From Marinovum sp. (GTDB lineage: Bacteria; Pseudomonadota; Alphaproteobacteria; Rhodobacterales; Rhodobacteraceae), in contig JAKVBH010000021.1 in the NCBI GenBank assembly GCA_022447495.1, positions 1 to 64,000 on the forward strand: a stretch of DNA of 64,000 nt, in the 5' to 3' direction. The translations under genes and the position numbers were made by a program. Positions 35,474-45,583 of the stretch are shown piece after piece (positions within the stretch are counted from its first letter, which is position 1; every line of letters starts with the position of its first letter). The notes beneath the pieces are model-generated. The model worked only from the letters and a program-made list of their open reading frames with translations, was not told the origin of the DNA and searched no databases.

Positions 35474-35902
35474 ATGCGAGTTACCAGAATAGACCACGTG
35501 CACGTTGAAGTATCGGATCGCGACGCCGCGGCGGCGTGGTATGAACGCGTTCTAGGTCTGAAAAAGCATGAAGACTTTTTGTCATGGACCGAAGATCCCA
35601 TGGGCCCGTTGATCTTACAGAGCAGCGATGGCTTCCCCTCGGTGTCGTTGTTCGCACGCAACTTCAAAAAGGTATCACGGGACAGCACGATCGCATTTCG
35701 GATTGGTGGCGACAGCTTTGTCGAGTTTGTGAGCGCACTCGGTTCTCTTCAGCTTGAAACAAGAGAGGGGCGCCAATTGACATCAAAAGACGTCGTCGAC
35801 CATGCATTGTCGTGGTCAATTTACTTTGTCGATCCAGATCAAAACCGGATCGAGTTGACCACTTATGATTACGAGGTGGTCCGTGGGGTACTGACGCAAT
35901 AG
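35474..35902 (+). CDS. VOC-superfamily (glyoxalase/bleomycin-resistance-like) protein
   Basis: This is 142 residues from ATG 35474, preceded by a near-perfect AAAGGAGG, so the longer upstream frame is discarded. The two betaalphabetabetabeta modules are visible: RIDHVHVEVSDRDAAAAWYERVLG (5-28) with the metal His, and VDHALSWSIYFVDPDQNRIEL near the end with the metal Glu. It is probably a metal-dependent lyase, isomerase or dioxygenase of unknown substrate. The upstream 235 bp are AT-rich, unlike the surroundings, and contain a possible TTGCAC-N17-TAATTT promoter. Confidence 0.82.
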   Translation: MRVTRIDHVHVEVSDRDAAAAWYERVLGLKKHEDFLSWTEDPMGPLILQSSDGFPSVSLFARNFKKVSRDSTIAFRIGGDSFVEFVSALGSLQLETREGRQLTSKDVVDHALSWSIYFVDPDQNRIELTTYDYEVVRGVLTQ

Positions 35903-36015
35903 GGAAAAAATCCATATTTAATTACAGCGAAGGTCCAATTGCCGCCTTGCAGAACGTCCGAACCAAGAGCTTGCGAACAGATACGAGTTAGCGCACGCCA
36001 TCTTGAAGTGTCGGT

Positions 36016-36035
36016 GCCCCGAATAGCTTCGGGGC
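36016..36035. terminator. Hairpin between the VOC gene and the RTX gene
   Basis: GCCCCGAA-TAGC-TTCGGGGC forms an 8-bp perfect stem in the convergent gap between the VOC gene (+) and the RTX gene (-). There is no clear T-tract on either side, so terminator function is only suggested by position. Confidence 0.4.
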
Positions 36036-36126
36036 ATGCGGCGCGCAAAGCTCGCATGCCCTACCAAGAGGCGGTTGCATCAATCGGCGGTGGCAGATTG
36101 GTTGTGCAAAAAGAGCGCTCTGCAGC

Positions 36127-38775
36127 TCACACGATGTCGATGTTGCTTTCGAGGCCTGTTGTGGTGGTCAGGCCGTCGAGGAGGATGGTCTGGCCCGCGC
36201 CGAAGGTGATGAGGACCCCGTCGGCGGTGACCGACGCCAGCGAGGCCAACTGTGCCTCCGTCCGGCCCGCGGCAAGCGCGGAGGAGAACTCCAGCGTATC
36301 GGTGCCGTAGGTGAAGTCGGTGATCACATCCTGGGCCATCACCGCGCCAAACACGAAGGTATCCGCCCCGAGCCCACCGGTGATCGTGTCATTGCCAAGG
36401 GCACCCGTCTGGCCGGTGTCGACATAGCGGTCGTTGCCTGCCCCAAGGCGGACCGTGTCCGTCCCATTGCCGCCAAAGATCGTGTCGCTGCCTTCACCAC
36501 CATCAAGCGTATCCGCCTGGTTGCCACCATAGATCAGATCATTGCCAAAGCGGCCAAAGATAAGGTCGTTGCCGTCTTCGCCATAGAACACGTCATCGGC
36601 GTTACCGCCCTGGATCGTGTCATCGCCCAAACCCGCCCAGACCGTGTCACGCCCATCAACCCCACCTTGGGTGTTGTCAAAGAAGACGTCGTTGCCCTGG
36701 TTAAGGTACACCAGATCGCGGCCATTGCCGCCCCAGACCCGGTCGGCGCCGTCACCCGCGGTGATCGTGTCGTATTGGGCGCCGCCATAGAGACTATCGT
36801 TGCCCAATCCGCCCAAAATCACGTCCGCGCCGTCCTCACCATAGAAGACGTCATTGCCGCCGCCACCGTTGATCGTGTCGTTGCCCAGCCCACCAAAGAC
36901 CGTATCGTGGCCGTTGGCATCGTTTTGGGTGTTGTCGTTGAAGACGTCAGCGCCTTGGTTGAGGCGGACAAAGTCACGCCCGTTGCCCCCATAAACAACG
37001 TCCGCCCCGTCGCCAGAGAGGATCGTGTCGTACTGGTTGCCGCCATAGATTGTGTCGGCCCCAAGGCCACCAAGGATGCTGTCTTCACCGTCTTCACCAT
37101 AGAAGACGTCGTTGCCGCCGCCCCCATTGATCGTGTCGTCGCCCAGACCGCCAAAGACCGTATCGGCGCCATTGGCATCGTTTTGGGTCGTGTCATTGAA
37201 GACATCGTTGCCTTGGTTGAGCGAGACCTGGTCCATGCCGTCGCCGCCATTGACCGTGTCGTTGCCTTCACCTCCGGTGATGGTGTCATGGCCGGAGCCG
37301 CCGCCGACAAAGTCGTTGCCCAGACGGGCGTTGATCACGTCATTGCCGTCTTCGCCATAGAAAGCATCGTCGCCATTGCCGCCTTGGATGGTGTCATTGC
37401 CGAGGCCCGCAAAGACCGTGTCGCGGCCATCGACCCCGCCCTGGGCATTGTCTTGGAAGAGGTCGTTGCCTTGGTTGAGGAATGCAAGGTCGCGCCCATT
37501 GCCACCGTAAACTGTGTCTTGACCATCGCCAGCCGTGATCGTGTCGTACTGATCTCCACCAGAGATGTTATCGTTGCCTATGCCGCCGATGATGCTGTCT
37601 TCGCCAGTGCCGCCATACAATTGGTCGTTGCCAGAGCCGCCGTTCACGGTGTCATCACCGTTCAGCGCTAACAACATGTCGTCGCCCTCTTCGCCCATGA
37701 GGCTGTCGGCTAGATCGCTGCCAATTATTGAGTCCTGCCCTGCGCCGCCGAACGCGCGCAGCGCCGCCGTTGCATCGGTGGAAATATCGTCATCGCCATC
37801 GTCGCCTAGGACGAGCATGGTGCCCGCGCCGGTGACGGATATTTCGTTTGTGCCGTCGAAATCGGCAAAGATATTGTCGTACGCGACCCCATCAAAGATC
37901 ACCTGGTCGAGGTTGGTGTTGGCCAGGTCAGAGACACTGATGAGAACCTCGTCGTTGGGGCCGGTGACTTGGGCGCCGGTGATCTCATAGTTTGAATATG
38001 ATAGATAATCGGAAGATTGATCGCTTTGCGCATCCAAAATGAGCTGTGCCCAATCGCCTAGGTCTGCGGGAAATGTGCCGGAAAGACCAAGCTCAATGCC
38101 GTTATATCCCAGACCAAGTGTTGTACCAGATAATGTGATTGAGGCCAGTTCTTGCCCATTTTGAGATGCGCGGATTCCAGTAATTGAATTGGTGCCAAAT
38201 GCCGCGACAACATTTGCAATCTGCTGCGCGGTTGGGATCAAATACTCTGCGATAAAATCCCATGGAAAGAGTGGAAAACTCCCGGTGAAATTTGGATCAA
38301 CCACAAAATCATAGAAGAAGTAATTTTCTTGGAGGAAATTGAAATCGTTCAGTGCAGATCCGAGTGCAAACAAATCTTGGAAACTGTTTGGGAGTGACCC
38401 ATCAATTGAGATCGTCGTATTGCCGCTGCTGAGCGTGTATCCACCCGCTCCGGGCGTCAGGGCCAAGATGGCATTTGCGCCGTCGCTCACGGTAATAGAG
38501 TTGTAAGTTCCTGTTAATAAGGCATTATCCAGCGCGTTTTCGAGCTCTTCTGCGCTTCCAACTGGCGAGATGTTGGTTCCGTTTACCGAGACGTTGAACG
38601 TCCCCAACGAGAATGCAACCTGTGAGCTGGATAGCGTGGTGTAGACAGGGGTTAGCACTGATGCGTTGCCGAAAGACTCCAATTGGCTTTGGTAAATTAG
38701 CTCGTCACCGATTTCGACACTCAGGCGATCAAAAATGGTTTCAATACTATTTGTTGTTGTTGTCAGCGTTGCCAT
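36127..38775 (-). CDS. RTX (hemolysin-type Ca-binding repeat) secreted protein
   Basis: This is about 882 residues from ATG 38775. Residues 1-330 are low in charge, beta-rich and Asn/Thr/Ser-rich, with no recognised domain. About 338-805 are GGxGxDxLx nonapeptide repeats that bind calcium and fold into parallel beta-rolls. A short C-terminal module (DVITDFTYGTDTLEF, then ILLDGL) is the usual uncleaved signal region for type I secretion. The repeats are organised in 86-residue supermodules (see the repeat entry). No type I ABC transporter or membrane-fusion gene adjoins it, so export uses a system elsewhere. An adhesin or S-layer-like role is likelier than a toxin, since no pore-forming or enzyme domain is seen. 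Confidence 0.85.
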   Translation of the reverse strand: MATLTTTTNSIETIFDRLSVEIGDELIYQSQLESFGNASVLTPVYTTLSSSQVAFSLGTFNVSVNGTNISPVGSAEELENALDNALLTGTYNSITVSDGANAILALTPGAGGYTLSSGNTTISIDGSLPNSFQDLFALGSALNDFNFLQENYFFYDFVVDPNFTGSFPLFPWDFIAEYLIPTAQQIANVVAAFGTNSITGIRASQNGQELASITLSGTTLGLGYNGIELGLSGTFPADLGDWAQLILDAQSDQSSDYLSYSNYEITGAQVTGPNDEVLISVSDLANTNLDQVIFDGVAYDNIFADFDGTNEISVTGAGTMLVLGDDGDDDISTDATAALRAFGGAGQDSIIGSDLADSLMGEEGDDMLLALNGDDTVNGGSGNDQLYGGTGEDSIIGGIGNDNISGGDQYDTITAGDGQDTVYGGNGRDLAFLNQGNDLFQDNAQGGVDGRDTVFAGLGNDTIQGGNGDDAFYGEDGNDVINARLGNDFVGGGSGHDTITGGEGNDTVNGGDGMDQVSLNQGNDVFNDTTQNDANGADTVFGGLGDDTINGGGGNDVFYGEDGEDSILGGLGADTIYGGNQYDTILSGDGADVVYGGNGRDFVRLNQGADVFNDNTQNDANGHDTVFGGLGNDTINGGGGNDVFYGEDGADVILGGLGNDSLYGGAQYDTITAGDGADRVWGGNGRDLVYLNQGNDVFFDNTQGGVDGRDTVWAGLGDDTIQGGNADDVFYGEDGNDLIFGRFGNDLIYGGNQADTLDGGEGSDTIFGGNGTDTVRLGAGNDRYVDTGQTGALGNDTITGGLGADTFVFGAVMAQDVITDFTYGTDTLEFSSALAAGRTEAQLASLASVTADGVLITFGAGQTILLDGLTTTTGLESNIDIV
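36447..37479 (-). repeat. Tandem 258-bp (86-residue) supermodules in the RTX gene
   Basis: The motif LNQGNDxFxDxTQ recurs with its Leu codon at 37479, 37221, 36963, 36705 and, degenerate as LGAGND, at 36447: exactly 258 bp each time. Each unit holds a LNQGND segment, FGGLGNDTI, GGNDVFYGEDG and a GRDxV end. Units alternate between NDANG and GGVDG variants. This indicates recent tandem duplication or gene conversion. Confidence 0.85.
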
Positions 38776-39012
38776 GATGCATTTTCCCGTCAAAATCTAT
38801 TTTCCGCTATATCTTGAGAGCTAGAGTAGCCAAGTGCAAGCCAAGAGGCGCTGTTTTTTGGGGGCCAAAAGACGCTGGACATCTTTGAGCCCGTCCAAAT
38901 TTCGGATTATGGGTTGCTGGTGGTGCGAGAGTATCGATCGAATGCGCACACACCCTTGGCACCAAGCCGCTCGCGGTCCATATACACGCAAAGGCAAACA
39001 CCGGAGGCAGGT

Positions 39013-39924
39013 ATGGACCTCAATCTCAACGCGGGCCCGGCGGCGGGTGATTTGATCAAGGACGTCTCTGAGGCGGACTTTATGACCGACGTGGTCGAAG
39101 CTTCGATGCAGACGCCAGTTATCGTGGATTTCTGGGCGCCGTGGTGTGGGCCGTGCAAAACCTTGGGGCCAATGCTTGAAGAGGCGGTGACCAAGGCCAA
39201 GGGTGCGGTCATAATGGCAAAGGTCAATGTCGACGAGGCGCAGACGATTGCGGGTCAGCTGCGCATCCAATCGATCCCGACGGTCTACGCCTTTTGGCAA
39301 GGTCAACCGGTTGACGGGTTCCAAGGCGCGCTTCCGCAATCTGAGATCACCGCTTTTGTGGAGCGGGTGATTGAGGCGGCAGGCGGCGACGCATCGGGCG
39401 GTTTGGACGACGCTTTGACGGCTGCAGAAGAGATGCTTGAAAGCGGTGCCGTCGCGGATGCGGCGCAAACGTTTGCAGGGATCTTGGGCGAAGATCCGAT
39501 GAGCGCTGTGGCGTATGCGGGACTTGCGCGTGCGCACCTTGCGCTGGACGAGGTGGACCAAGCCGAAGCTGTGTTGAACGGTGCACCGGCCGAGATCAGC
39601 CAAGACCGCGCCATCGAGGCGGTGTTTGCCCAGATCGATTTGGCTCGCAAAGCCGCCGATGCTGGCCCCGTGGCCGAGTTGGCCGCAGCGGTTGAGGCCG
39701 ATCCGCTCAACCACCAGGCTCGGTTTGACCTTGCACAAGCGCTTTATGCCGCTGGTGACGGCGAAGCGGCGGTTAACCATTTGTTGGAGCTTTTCCGGCG
39801 TGATCGCGAATGGCATGACGGCGCGGCAAAGGCCGAACTCTTCACGATCTTTGACGCGTTGAAGCCAAACGATCCGCTTGTCCTCAATGGTCGGCGCAAA
39901 TTGAGCTCGATGATATTTGCCTGA
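39013..39924 (+). CDS. Thioredoxin-TPR protein of the CnoX/YbbN type
   Basis: This is 303 residues from ATG 39013 with GGAGGCAGG just upstream. An N-terminal thioredoxin domain with active site WAPWCGPCK (about 42-50) is followed by a helical TPR region (about 140-300) with segments such as AVAYAGLARAHLALDEVDQAEAVL. Members act as redox-linked holdase chaperones handing substrates to GroEL and DnaK. The CGPC motif is retained, as in catalytically competent thioredoxins. It forms a run with the LON-domain gene 27 bp downstream. Confidence 0.9.
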   Translation: MDLNLNAGPAAGDLIKDVSEADFMTDVVEASMQTPVIVDFWAPWCGPCKTLGPMLEEAVTKAKGAVIMAKVNVDEAQTIAGQLRIQSIPTVYAFWQGQPVDGFQGALPQSEITAFVERVIEAAGGDASGGLDDALTAAEEMLESGAVADAAQTFAGILGEDPMSAVAYAGLARAHLALDEVDQAEAVLNGAPAEISQDRAIEAVFAQIDLARKAADAGPVAELAAAVEADPLNHQARFDLAQALYAAGDGEAAVNHLLELFRRDREWHDGAAKAELFTIFDALKPNDPLVLNGRRKLSSMIFA

Positions 39925-39951
39925 TGGCTATCTCAGCCTAGGTTTTGAGAT

Positions 39952-40593
39952 ATGAAAATCCCCGCGGAACTGCCCGATCTTATTCCGATCTTTCCGCTGC
40001 CCGGCGCGCTATTGCTGCCTCGGGCCCGGTTGCCATTGCACATCTTTGAGCCGCGCTATCTCGCGATGATCGAGGATTGCATGAAAACGCCCGGGCGGTT
40101 GATCGGGATGATCCAGCCCAACCCGCGCAAGGGCAAAGATGATGCATTGCATGCCATTGGGTGTGCGGGACGGCTGAGCCAATTCTCGGAAACCGAGGAC
40201 GGCCGTTACATGATCACGCTTGCGGGGATGTCTCGGTTCAAGGTGATCGAAGAAGAGCAGGGCTTCACACCCTATCGCCGCGTTCGGGCCCATTGGGAAA
40301 CTTTTGCGCGGGACCTTGGGGCGACCGAGACCGACAAAGCCTTTGATCGCAAGACCTTCATGCGCCTTCTGGGTCGATACTTCGAAGCGCGGGGCCTTGA
40401 GGCGGATTGGGAAACTCTCCAGGACGCAGATGATGAATTGCTGGTCAACTCGCTCTCGATGCTCCTAGACTTTGAGCCTGAAGACAAGCAGGCTTTGCTC
40501 GAGGCGCCGTCCTTGTCCACGCGACGAGAGACATTGGTGACCCTGATCGAATTTAGTCTGCGGGGCGGTGACGCCGAGGAGGTGATGCAATGA
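39952..40593 (+). CDS. LON peptidase N-terminal (substrate-binding) domain protein
   Basis: This 213-residue stand-alone LON N-terminal domain protein lacks ATPase or protease parts. Recognisable segments are [26 protein letters not shown] (about 11-36), GRLIGMIQP, and [18 protein letters not shown]. Proteins of this kind are common in alphaproteobacteria beside a thioredoxin gene, as here. The stop overlaps the Trm112 gene start. A role in protein quality control is inferred from the CnoX neighbour. Confidence 0.9.
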   Translation: MKIPAELPDLIPIFPLPGALLLPRARLPLHIFEPRYLAMIEDCMKTPGRLIGMIQPNPRKGKDDALHAIGCAGRLSQFSETEDGRYMITLAGMSRFKVIEEEQGFTPYRRVRAHWETFARDLGATETDKAFDRKTFMRLLGRYFEARGLEADWETLQDADDELLVNSLSMLLDFEPEDKQALLEAPSLSTRRETLVTLIEFSLRGGDAEEVMQ

Positions 40594-40778
40594 ATGATAC
40601 AACTGTGTTTGATCCGCACATGCTTGAGGCGCTCATCTGTCCAAAGAGCCACGGAACTTTGCGGTACGATGCGGAGGCACAAGAGCTCATCTCGGAATCC
40701 GCGGGCGTGGCCTTTCCCATCCGCGACGGCATTCCGGTTATGCTGATGGATGCGGCGCGTTGCTTAGACGACGCTTAG
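40590..40778 (+). CDS. Trm112 family protein
   Basis: This 62-residue zinc-ribbon-like protein (PF03966) reads [17 protein letters not shown] at the start and [19 protein letters not shown] at the end. Bacterial Trm112-like proteins resemble eukaryotic methyltransferase activators; partners in bacteria are less clear. Only one of the usual Cys positions (CPKS) is seen, so metal binding is doubtful. The ATG overlaps the stop of the preceding gene (ATGA), indicating coupling. Confidence 0.88.
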   Translation: MNDTTVFDPHMLEALICPKSHGTLRYDAEAQELISESAGVAFPIRDGIPVMLMDAARCLDDA

Positions 40779-40804
40779 CCAATACGTCCCTCTAGATAAA
40801 ATGA

Positions 40805-40822
40805 GGGGCCCCGAAGGGCCCC
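40805..40822. terminator. Hairpin between Trm112 and LysM genes
   Basis: GGGGCCC-CGAA-GGGCCCC has a 7-bp perfect stem with a tetraloop. On the minus strand it is followed by TCATTTTATC, fitting a terminator for the LysM gene. On the plus strand the tail is weak. It probably serves both convergent genes. Confidence 0.7.
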
Positions 40823-40852
40823 CAAGGTTTGCTCGACATTTTCTTGATTGTA

Positions 40853-41749
40853 TTAGGGCGCAGCTGGAATGTTTAAAAGCATGCCTGCCGCGATGGTTCC
40901 TGTCGGTCCAAGGACCGCAGTATTGGTGGTTTGAATACGGTTGTAGTCCAGGGCATCCCCGTAGAAGAGCATAGAGAGACCGGCGAGGCTGTCGCCGGGT
41001 TGCACACGGTAGAAGAAATCTTGGCGGATTGGTGAGACGGGCGCACTCTCGCGAGACGGTATATAGGCCGCCACAAGCGCACGGTAATCGACATCACCAA
41101 GCGCCGTGGCAAAGGCGCTGTCCGGCACGATTTCACCAGAAGCCACTGCACCACGAACAATCTGTTCCAACTCGTAATCAGATTGACCGGCCAAATTGGC
41201 GCGCGTCAGGGTGTCTTCTACCGTTGGGCTGGTTTGTTGGAGTTCGGCACGAGGCGTCACCAATGCGGGCGCGGGTGCGTTGGCTTGTGGCGCGGTTGGC
41301 GTGCCGCCGGATGCCGAAAACTCGCGCATGATGTTGCGCGTCATCATGGCCACCTGAGATTGCACCGCGTCCCCATCGTCGGGGAGGAAGTTCTCCAATT
41401 TCGACAGGGAGGGCTGCGCGGAACGTGTGGCCGTTGCGACGGGATCTGATGGTGTCACCGACTGTGGTGCGGGCGCGGCATCGGATGTGAACACGGGGCG
41501 CAGACGGGCTGTGGGCGACGATGTCATCTGAGACGTCTGGGTGGTCGCTGTCGTGGAGGCTGAGACAAATGTTTGTGATGCCGGTTCAGTCAAAGTCAGT
41601 GGAACTGTGGGCGAGTTGTCGGCCCGGGTGACTGGCTCAAGTTCGAACTCTGTGAGGGAAGGACCGACGTCACGGTTCCCCGGTTGCATCAACAAAAGCA
41701 CGATTGTCACAACTAAGAAACCAGCGGCCAGAATAAGAGAGCGAATCAT
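40853..41749 (-). CDS. LysM-domain membrane-anchored protein
   Basis: This is 298 residues from ATG 41749 (GGGAGAG upstream). One N-terminal membrane segment (about 1-20, MIRSLILAAGFLVVTIVLLL) is followed by a long Thr/Ser/Pro/Ala-rich linker (about 30-190). The C-terminal LysM domain reads FYRVQPGDSLAGLSMLFYG (about 244-262) and NTAVLGPTGTIAAGMLLNIP. LysM binds peptidoglycan, so the protein probably tethers the inner membrane to the wall. No enzyme domain was recognised. Confidence 0.83.
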   Translation of the reverse strand: MIRSLILAAGFLVVTIVLLLMQPGNRDVGPSLTEFELEPVTRADNSPTVPLTLTEPASQTFVSASTTATTQTSQMTSSPTARLRPVFTSDAAPAPQSVTPSDPVATATRSAQPSLSKLENFLPDDGDAVQSQVAMMTRNIMREFSASGGTPTAPQANAPAPALVTPRAELQQTSPTVEDTLTRANLAGQSDYELEQIVRGAVASGEIVPDSAFATALGDVDYRALVAAYIPSRESAPVSPIRQDFFYRVQPGDSLAGLSMLFYGDALDYNRIQTTNTAVLGPTGTIAAGMLLNIPAAP

Positions 41750-41988
41750 CTCATGCTCTCCCGGCGTTGGGTCTTTGCCCTGCCTGTATCCATAGCCATA
41801 TCCCCTAACAATCGACACACAGCATCTAGATGCGTGGCACTCATCTTGAGAATGTACCGATACTTACCCCGAAATATAGCTGAACTAGGGCGAATCAGTC
41901 AACGGGGAGTGATTCGGAAAGACGCGAATCGGTGGCTTTTCCACTGATTTCGACAGCGTATTTGTCCATTTCCCTTCAAAACGAATCA

Positions 41989-42008
41989 GCGCGCCCAATG
42001 GGGCGCGC
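41989..42008. terminator. Hairpin downstream of glyA
   Basis: GCGCGCCC-AATG-GGGCGCGC has an 8-bp perfect stem 40 bp past the glyA stop on the minus strand, followed by TGATTCGTTTTG. It is a reasonable terminator for the serine-cycle operon. Confidence 0.6.
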
Positions 42009-42047
42009 CGATCCAAATTCTATTTTAATCTGGAATAACAGATTGAT

Positions 42048-43343
42048 TTAAAGTCCGGGGTAAAGCGGGAAGCGTGAACAGAGCTCTTCGACCTCAGATT
42101 TCACCCAAGCTTCTACGGTGCCGTTGCCCTCGTGTCCGTTGGAGGCGAGCCCGTCCACAACTTCGTTGATCCAATCCCCGATCTGGCGGAACTCAGGTTC
42201 GCCAAATCCGCGCGTTGTTCCCGCTGGCGAGCCCAGGCGGATGCCGGAGGTGATGGTGGGTTTCTCGGTGTCAAACGGCACACCGTTTTTGTTGCAGGTG
42301 ATGTGGGCGCGACCGAGGGCTTTCTCGGTGATGTTGCCCTTCACGCCTTTGGGCCGCAGGTCGACCAGTATGACGTGGGTGTCGGTGCCACCGGTGACTG
42401 TCGCCAGCCCGCCTTTCATCAATTGATCGGCCAAAGCTTGGGCGTTCTTGATGACCTGCTCCTGATACACGCGGAACGAGGGGTCGAGGGCTTCGCCAAA
42501 AGCCACGGCCTTGGCTGCAATGACATGCATCAGAGGGCCACCTTGGATGCCCGGGAAGATCGCGGAGTTGAACTTCTTGGCCAGCGCCTCGTCATTGGTG
42601 AGGATCATCCCGCCCCGTGGACCACGTAGGGTTTTGTGGGTTGTGGTCGTAGCCACGTGTACATGGGGAAACGGGCTGGGATACACACCCGCCGCGATGA
42701 GACCGGCAAAGTGCGCCACGTCTGCGAGAAGCCATGCCCCCACGCTATCGGCGATTTCGCGGAAGCGGGCAAAATCGATCTGACGCGGAATGGCAGAGCC
42801 ACCGGCGATGATCATCTTGGGCCGGTGCTTTTCAGCCATCTCGGCAACTTGATTGTAGTCGATCTCAAGCGTGTCCTGGCGGACGCCGTATTGGATCGCT
42901 GTGAACCATTTACCAGATTGGTTGGGCTTGGCACCATGGGTGAGGTGACCCCCTGCATCCAGGCTCATCCCAAGGATCGTATCGCCGGGCTGTAAAAGTG
43001 CTTGAAACACGCCTTGGTTGGCTTGAGAGCCAGAGTTGGGTTGCACGTTGGCAAAGTCGCAATTGAACAACTTGGTCGCGCGCTCAATGGCCAACTCTTC
43101 TGCAATGTCCACAAAGTGGCACCCGCCATAGTAGCGACGCCCCGGGTAGCCTTCGGCATATTTGTTTGTCATCACCGAGCCCTGCGCGTCGAGCACCGCT
43201 TGGGAGACGATGTTCTCTGATGCGATCAATTCGATTTCGTCGCGCTGACGGCCGAGTTCTTTGGTGATTGCACCAAAAATCTCAGGGTCGCGCTCCGCGA
43301 GGGTTTGAGTGAAAAATCCGGTGTCACGATGGGGGGCGTTCAT
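42048..43343 (-). CDS. glyA: Serine hydroxymethyltransferase
   Basis: This 431-residue PLP enzyme interconverts glycine plus methylene-tetrahydrofolate and serine. The PLP-lysine motif [28 protein letters not shown] and [12 protein letters not shown] are intact. In serine-cycle bacteria a dedicated GlyA takes up one-carbon units. The location 59 bp behind mtkB and in the same direction as sgaA argues for that role, though it could be the only glyA. Complete. Confidence 0.96.
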   Translation of the reverse strand: MNAPHRDTGFFTQTLAERDPEIFGAITKELGRQRDEIELIASENIVSQAVLDAQGSVMTNKYAEGYPGRRYYGGCHFVDIAEELAIERATKLFNCDFANVQPNSGSQANQGVFQALLQPGDTILGMSLDAGGHLTHGAKPNQSGKWFTAIQYGVRQDTLEIDYNQVAEMAEKHRPKMIIAGGSAIPRQIDFARFREIADSVGAWLLADVAHFAGLIAAGVYPSPFPHVHVATTTTHKTLRGPRGGMILTNDEALAKKFNSAIFPGIQGGPLMHVIAAKAVAFGEALDPSFRVYQEQVIKNAQALADQLMKGGLATVTGGTDTHVILVDLRPKGVKGNITEKALGRAHITCNKNGVPFDTEKPTITSGIRLGSPAGTTRGFGEPEFRQIGDWINEVVDGLASNGHEGNGTVEAWVKSEVEELCSRFPLYPGL

Positions 43344-43402
43344 GGCGGGTCCTCTGCTGGGTTGAACGTGCTACGGGGTAGGCGTGAGACGAGCGGCATG
43401 CA

Positions 43403-44293
43403 TTATGCGGCACGCTTCAAGACTTGGGCGACAGTGTCGCCGATTTGGCTGGGATGCTCGGCGACGGTCACACCCGCCGCCGATAGGATTTCTGCTTTCT
43501 CTGAGGCGCTCTCTCCAAAGGCCGAGATAATGGCGCCTGCGTGACCCATGGTGCGGCCTTTCGGAGCCGTGAGGCCCGCAACATAGGCCACGACGGGTTT
43601 GGTCACATGATCGCGGATGTATTCGGCGGCTTCGGCCTCTTGCGGGCCGCCGATCTCGCCGATCATGCAAATGACGTGGGTTTGGTCATCCTGTTCAAAG
43701 CGTTCGAGGATGTCTTTGAAGGAGGAGCCATTGATTGGGTCGCCGCCAATGCCCACAGAGGTGGAGACGCCAATATCAAGCGTCTTTAGCTGGCTTGCCG
43801 CTTCATAGCCCAACGTCCCGGAACGACCAACGATGCCGACATTGCCCGGCTGATAGATATGGCCCGGCATGATACCAAGAAGCGCTTCACCCGGTGTGAT
43901 CGTGCCTGCGCAGTTCGGCCCGGTGAGGACCATGCGACGATCTTTGGGATAGCGGTACATGTAGCGTTTGACCCGGATCATGTCCTGGGCTGGGATGCCG
44001 TCGGTAATGCACACACAATACCGGATGCCCCCATCGGCGGCTTCCATGATGCTGTCGGCGGCGAAGGGCGGCGGGACAAACACCAGGCTTGCTTCGGCGC
44101 CGGTCTCGGCCACGGCTTTTTTGACGGTGTTAAAGACCGGCACGCCTGCGACGCTTTCACCGGCTTTGCCGGGGACAACGCCGCCCACAACATTGGTCCC
44201 GTAGTTGATCATGTCGGCGGTGTGAAAACGGGCCATGCGCCCGGTGATACCTTGCACGATGACCTTGGTGCCGCGGTTGATAAGGATGCTCAT
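43403..44293 (-). CDS. mtkB: Malate-CoA ligase subunit alpha (MtkB; succinyl-CoA ligase family)
   Basis: This is 296 residues with the CoA-binding Rossmann N-terminus ([17 protein letters not shown]) and the phosphohistidine loop GHAGAIIS (about 256-263). The sequence belongs to the SucD family and cannot be separated from succinyl-CoA ligase by motif alone. Placement between sgaA/mtkA and glyA makes malate-CoA ligase, which feeds malyl-CoA lyase in the serine cycle, the better call. The ATG overlaps the mtkA stop (ATGA). Confidence 0.82.
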   Translation of the reverse strand: MSILINRGTKVIVQGITGRMARFHTADMINYGTNVVGGVVPGKAGESVAGVPVFNTVKKAVAETGAEASLVFVPPPFAADSIMEAADGGIRYCVCITDGIPAQDMIRVKRYMYRYPKDRRMVLTGPNCAGTITPGEALLGIMPGHIYQPGNVGIVGRSGTLGYEAASQLKTLDIGVSTSVGIGGDPINGSSFKDILERFEQDDQTHVICMIGEIGGPQEAEAAEYIRDHVTKPVVAYVAGLTAPKGRTMGHAGAIISAFGESASEKAEILSAAGVTVAEHPSQIGDTVAQVLKRAA

Positions 44294-45516
44294 GAAACCA
44301 CCCTCAGGGTATTGGCCGAGGCTGCACTGCGCGGATTAAACCCTTGGGAACGGTCGTGTTTCCATGCGCCTACGGCGCGCTCGGCGGCTTCGGATAGAGT
44401 GTTCGCGCGGATGATGGGAAGCCCAGATTTGGCAAGGATCTTTTGACCTTCGGCGATGTTTGTCCCGGCCAGACGCACCACCACCGGCACATCCACCGAT
44501 ACGTCACGGAGCGCTTGGACCACGCCTTCGGCGACCCAGTCGCAACGGTTGATCCCTGCGAATACGTTGACCAGGACAGCCTGAACGTTTGTGTCGCTCA
44601 TCACCAGTCGAAAGGCTTTGGCGACGCGCTCCGGCGTGGCGCCGCCACCGATGTCGAGGAAATTTGCAGGCGCACCACCGGCAAGCTTGATCGTGTCCAT
44701 CGTCGCCATGGCCAGGCCCGCACCGTTCACAATGCACCCGATGTTGCCATCCAGGCCAACATAGGAAAGGCCGCGATCCGCCGCGCGTGCCTCGCGGGGG
44801 TCTTCCTGGCTCTTATCGCGCAGCTCAGACACCTGTGGGTGGCGGAAGAGCGCGTTGGCGTCAAACGTCATTCTCGCATCCAGTGCAAGCATCCGATTGT
44901 CGCCGGTGATCACCAGAGGGTTGATCTCGACCATCGTCGCATCAAGCTCGGTGAAGGCGCGATGACAGCCCTGAAGCGTGCGCGTGAAGCTTCGCGTGAG
45001 CGCCGGATCAAGGCCCAACTCAAAGGCCATTTCCCGTGCCTGAAAGTCTTGGAGGCCCACGGCAGGTTCGACAAGAGCGCGCACGATGCTATCGGGTTTT
45101 TCGGCGGCTATCTCTTCGACCGCCATGCCGCCGGCCGCAGACGCGACGATCATCACCCGCTGAGACGAACGGTCGAGCACCAAACCAAGATAAAGCTCAC
45201 GCTCTACGGTGACCGCGGTTTCCACAAAAACGCGATAGATGCCTTTGCCTTTTGGGCCGGTTTGGTGAGTCACCAATTTTTGGCCAAACATCCCGTCGGC
45301 GGCTTCATAGATCTCCTGTTCATTGTCACAGATCTTGATGCCGCCGGATTGGCCGCGTCCTCCTGCGTGGACTTGTGCTTTGACAACCCAACGATCTCCG
45401 CCAATTTCCCGTGCGCGATAGGCCGCTTGTTCTGGGCTATAGGCCAACGCGCCAGGTGGCACGGTGACCCCAAATCCCGCAAGCATCTCTTTGGCTTGGT
45501 ATTCGTGGATGTCCAT
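44290..45516 (-). CDS. mtkA: Malate-CoA ligase subunit beta (MtkA; ATP-grasp)
   Basis: This 408-residue ATP-grasp subunit starts at ATG 45516, with AAGGA seven bases upstream. [12 protein letters not shown] at the N-terminus, [17 protein letters not shown] (about 41-57) and [15 protein letters not shown] (about 198-212) are typical of the SucC/MtkA family. With MtkB it forms malyl-CoA from malate, CoA and ATP. A SucC identity is possible, but the adjoining sgaA supports the serine-cycle paralogue. No mclA, hprA or ppc gene is in the window. Confidence 0.82.
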   Translation of the reverse strand: MDIHEYQAKEMLAGFGVTVPPGALAYSPEQAAYRAREIGGDRWVVKAQVHAGGRGQSGGIKICDNEQEIYEAADGMFGQKLVTHQTGPKGKGIYRVFVETAVTVERELYLGLVLDRSSQRVMIVASAAGGMAVEEIAAEKPDSIVRALVEPAVGLQDFQAREMAFELGLDPALTRSFTRTLQGCHRAFTELDATMVEINPLVITGDNRMLALDARMTFDANALFRHPQVSELRDKSQEDPREARAADRGLSYVGLDGNIGCIVNGAGLAMATMDTIKLAGGAPANFLDIGGGATPERVAKAFRLVMSDTNVQAVLVNVFAGINRCDWVAEGVVQALRDVSVDVPVVVRLAGTNIAEGQKILAKSGLPIIRANTLSEAAERAVGAWKHDRSQGFNPRSAASANTLRVVS

Positions 45517-45583
45517 GGGCGGTCCTTCCAAACCGACGCCTTAAGAAACGTCTGACTGCGGCCAAACGCGAAAGGTTGTCGTG

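Noticed and set aside
36667-37671. 334-residue plus-strand open frame opposite the RTX repeats
   Set aside because: Produced by the repetitive high-G+C RTX codons; sequence is a repetitive Val/Ala/Asp pattern without biological sense.
38821-39816. Long minus-strand open frame opposite the thioredoxin gene
   Set aside because: The plus strand carries an unmistakable CnoX-type thioredoxin; the antisense frame is a compositional shadow.
43403-45516. Calling these genes sucD/sucC of the TCA cycle
   Set aside because: Motifs do not separate them, but the company of sgaA and glyA favours malate-CoA ligase; a genome with another sucCD near sucAB would settle it.
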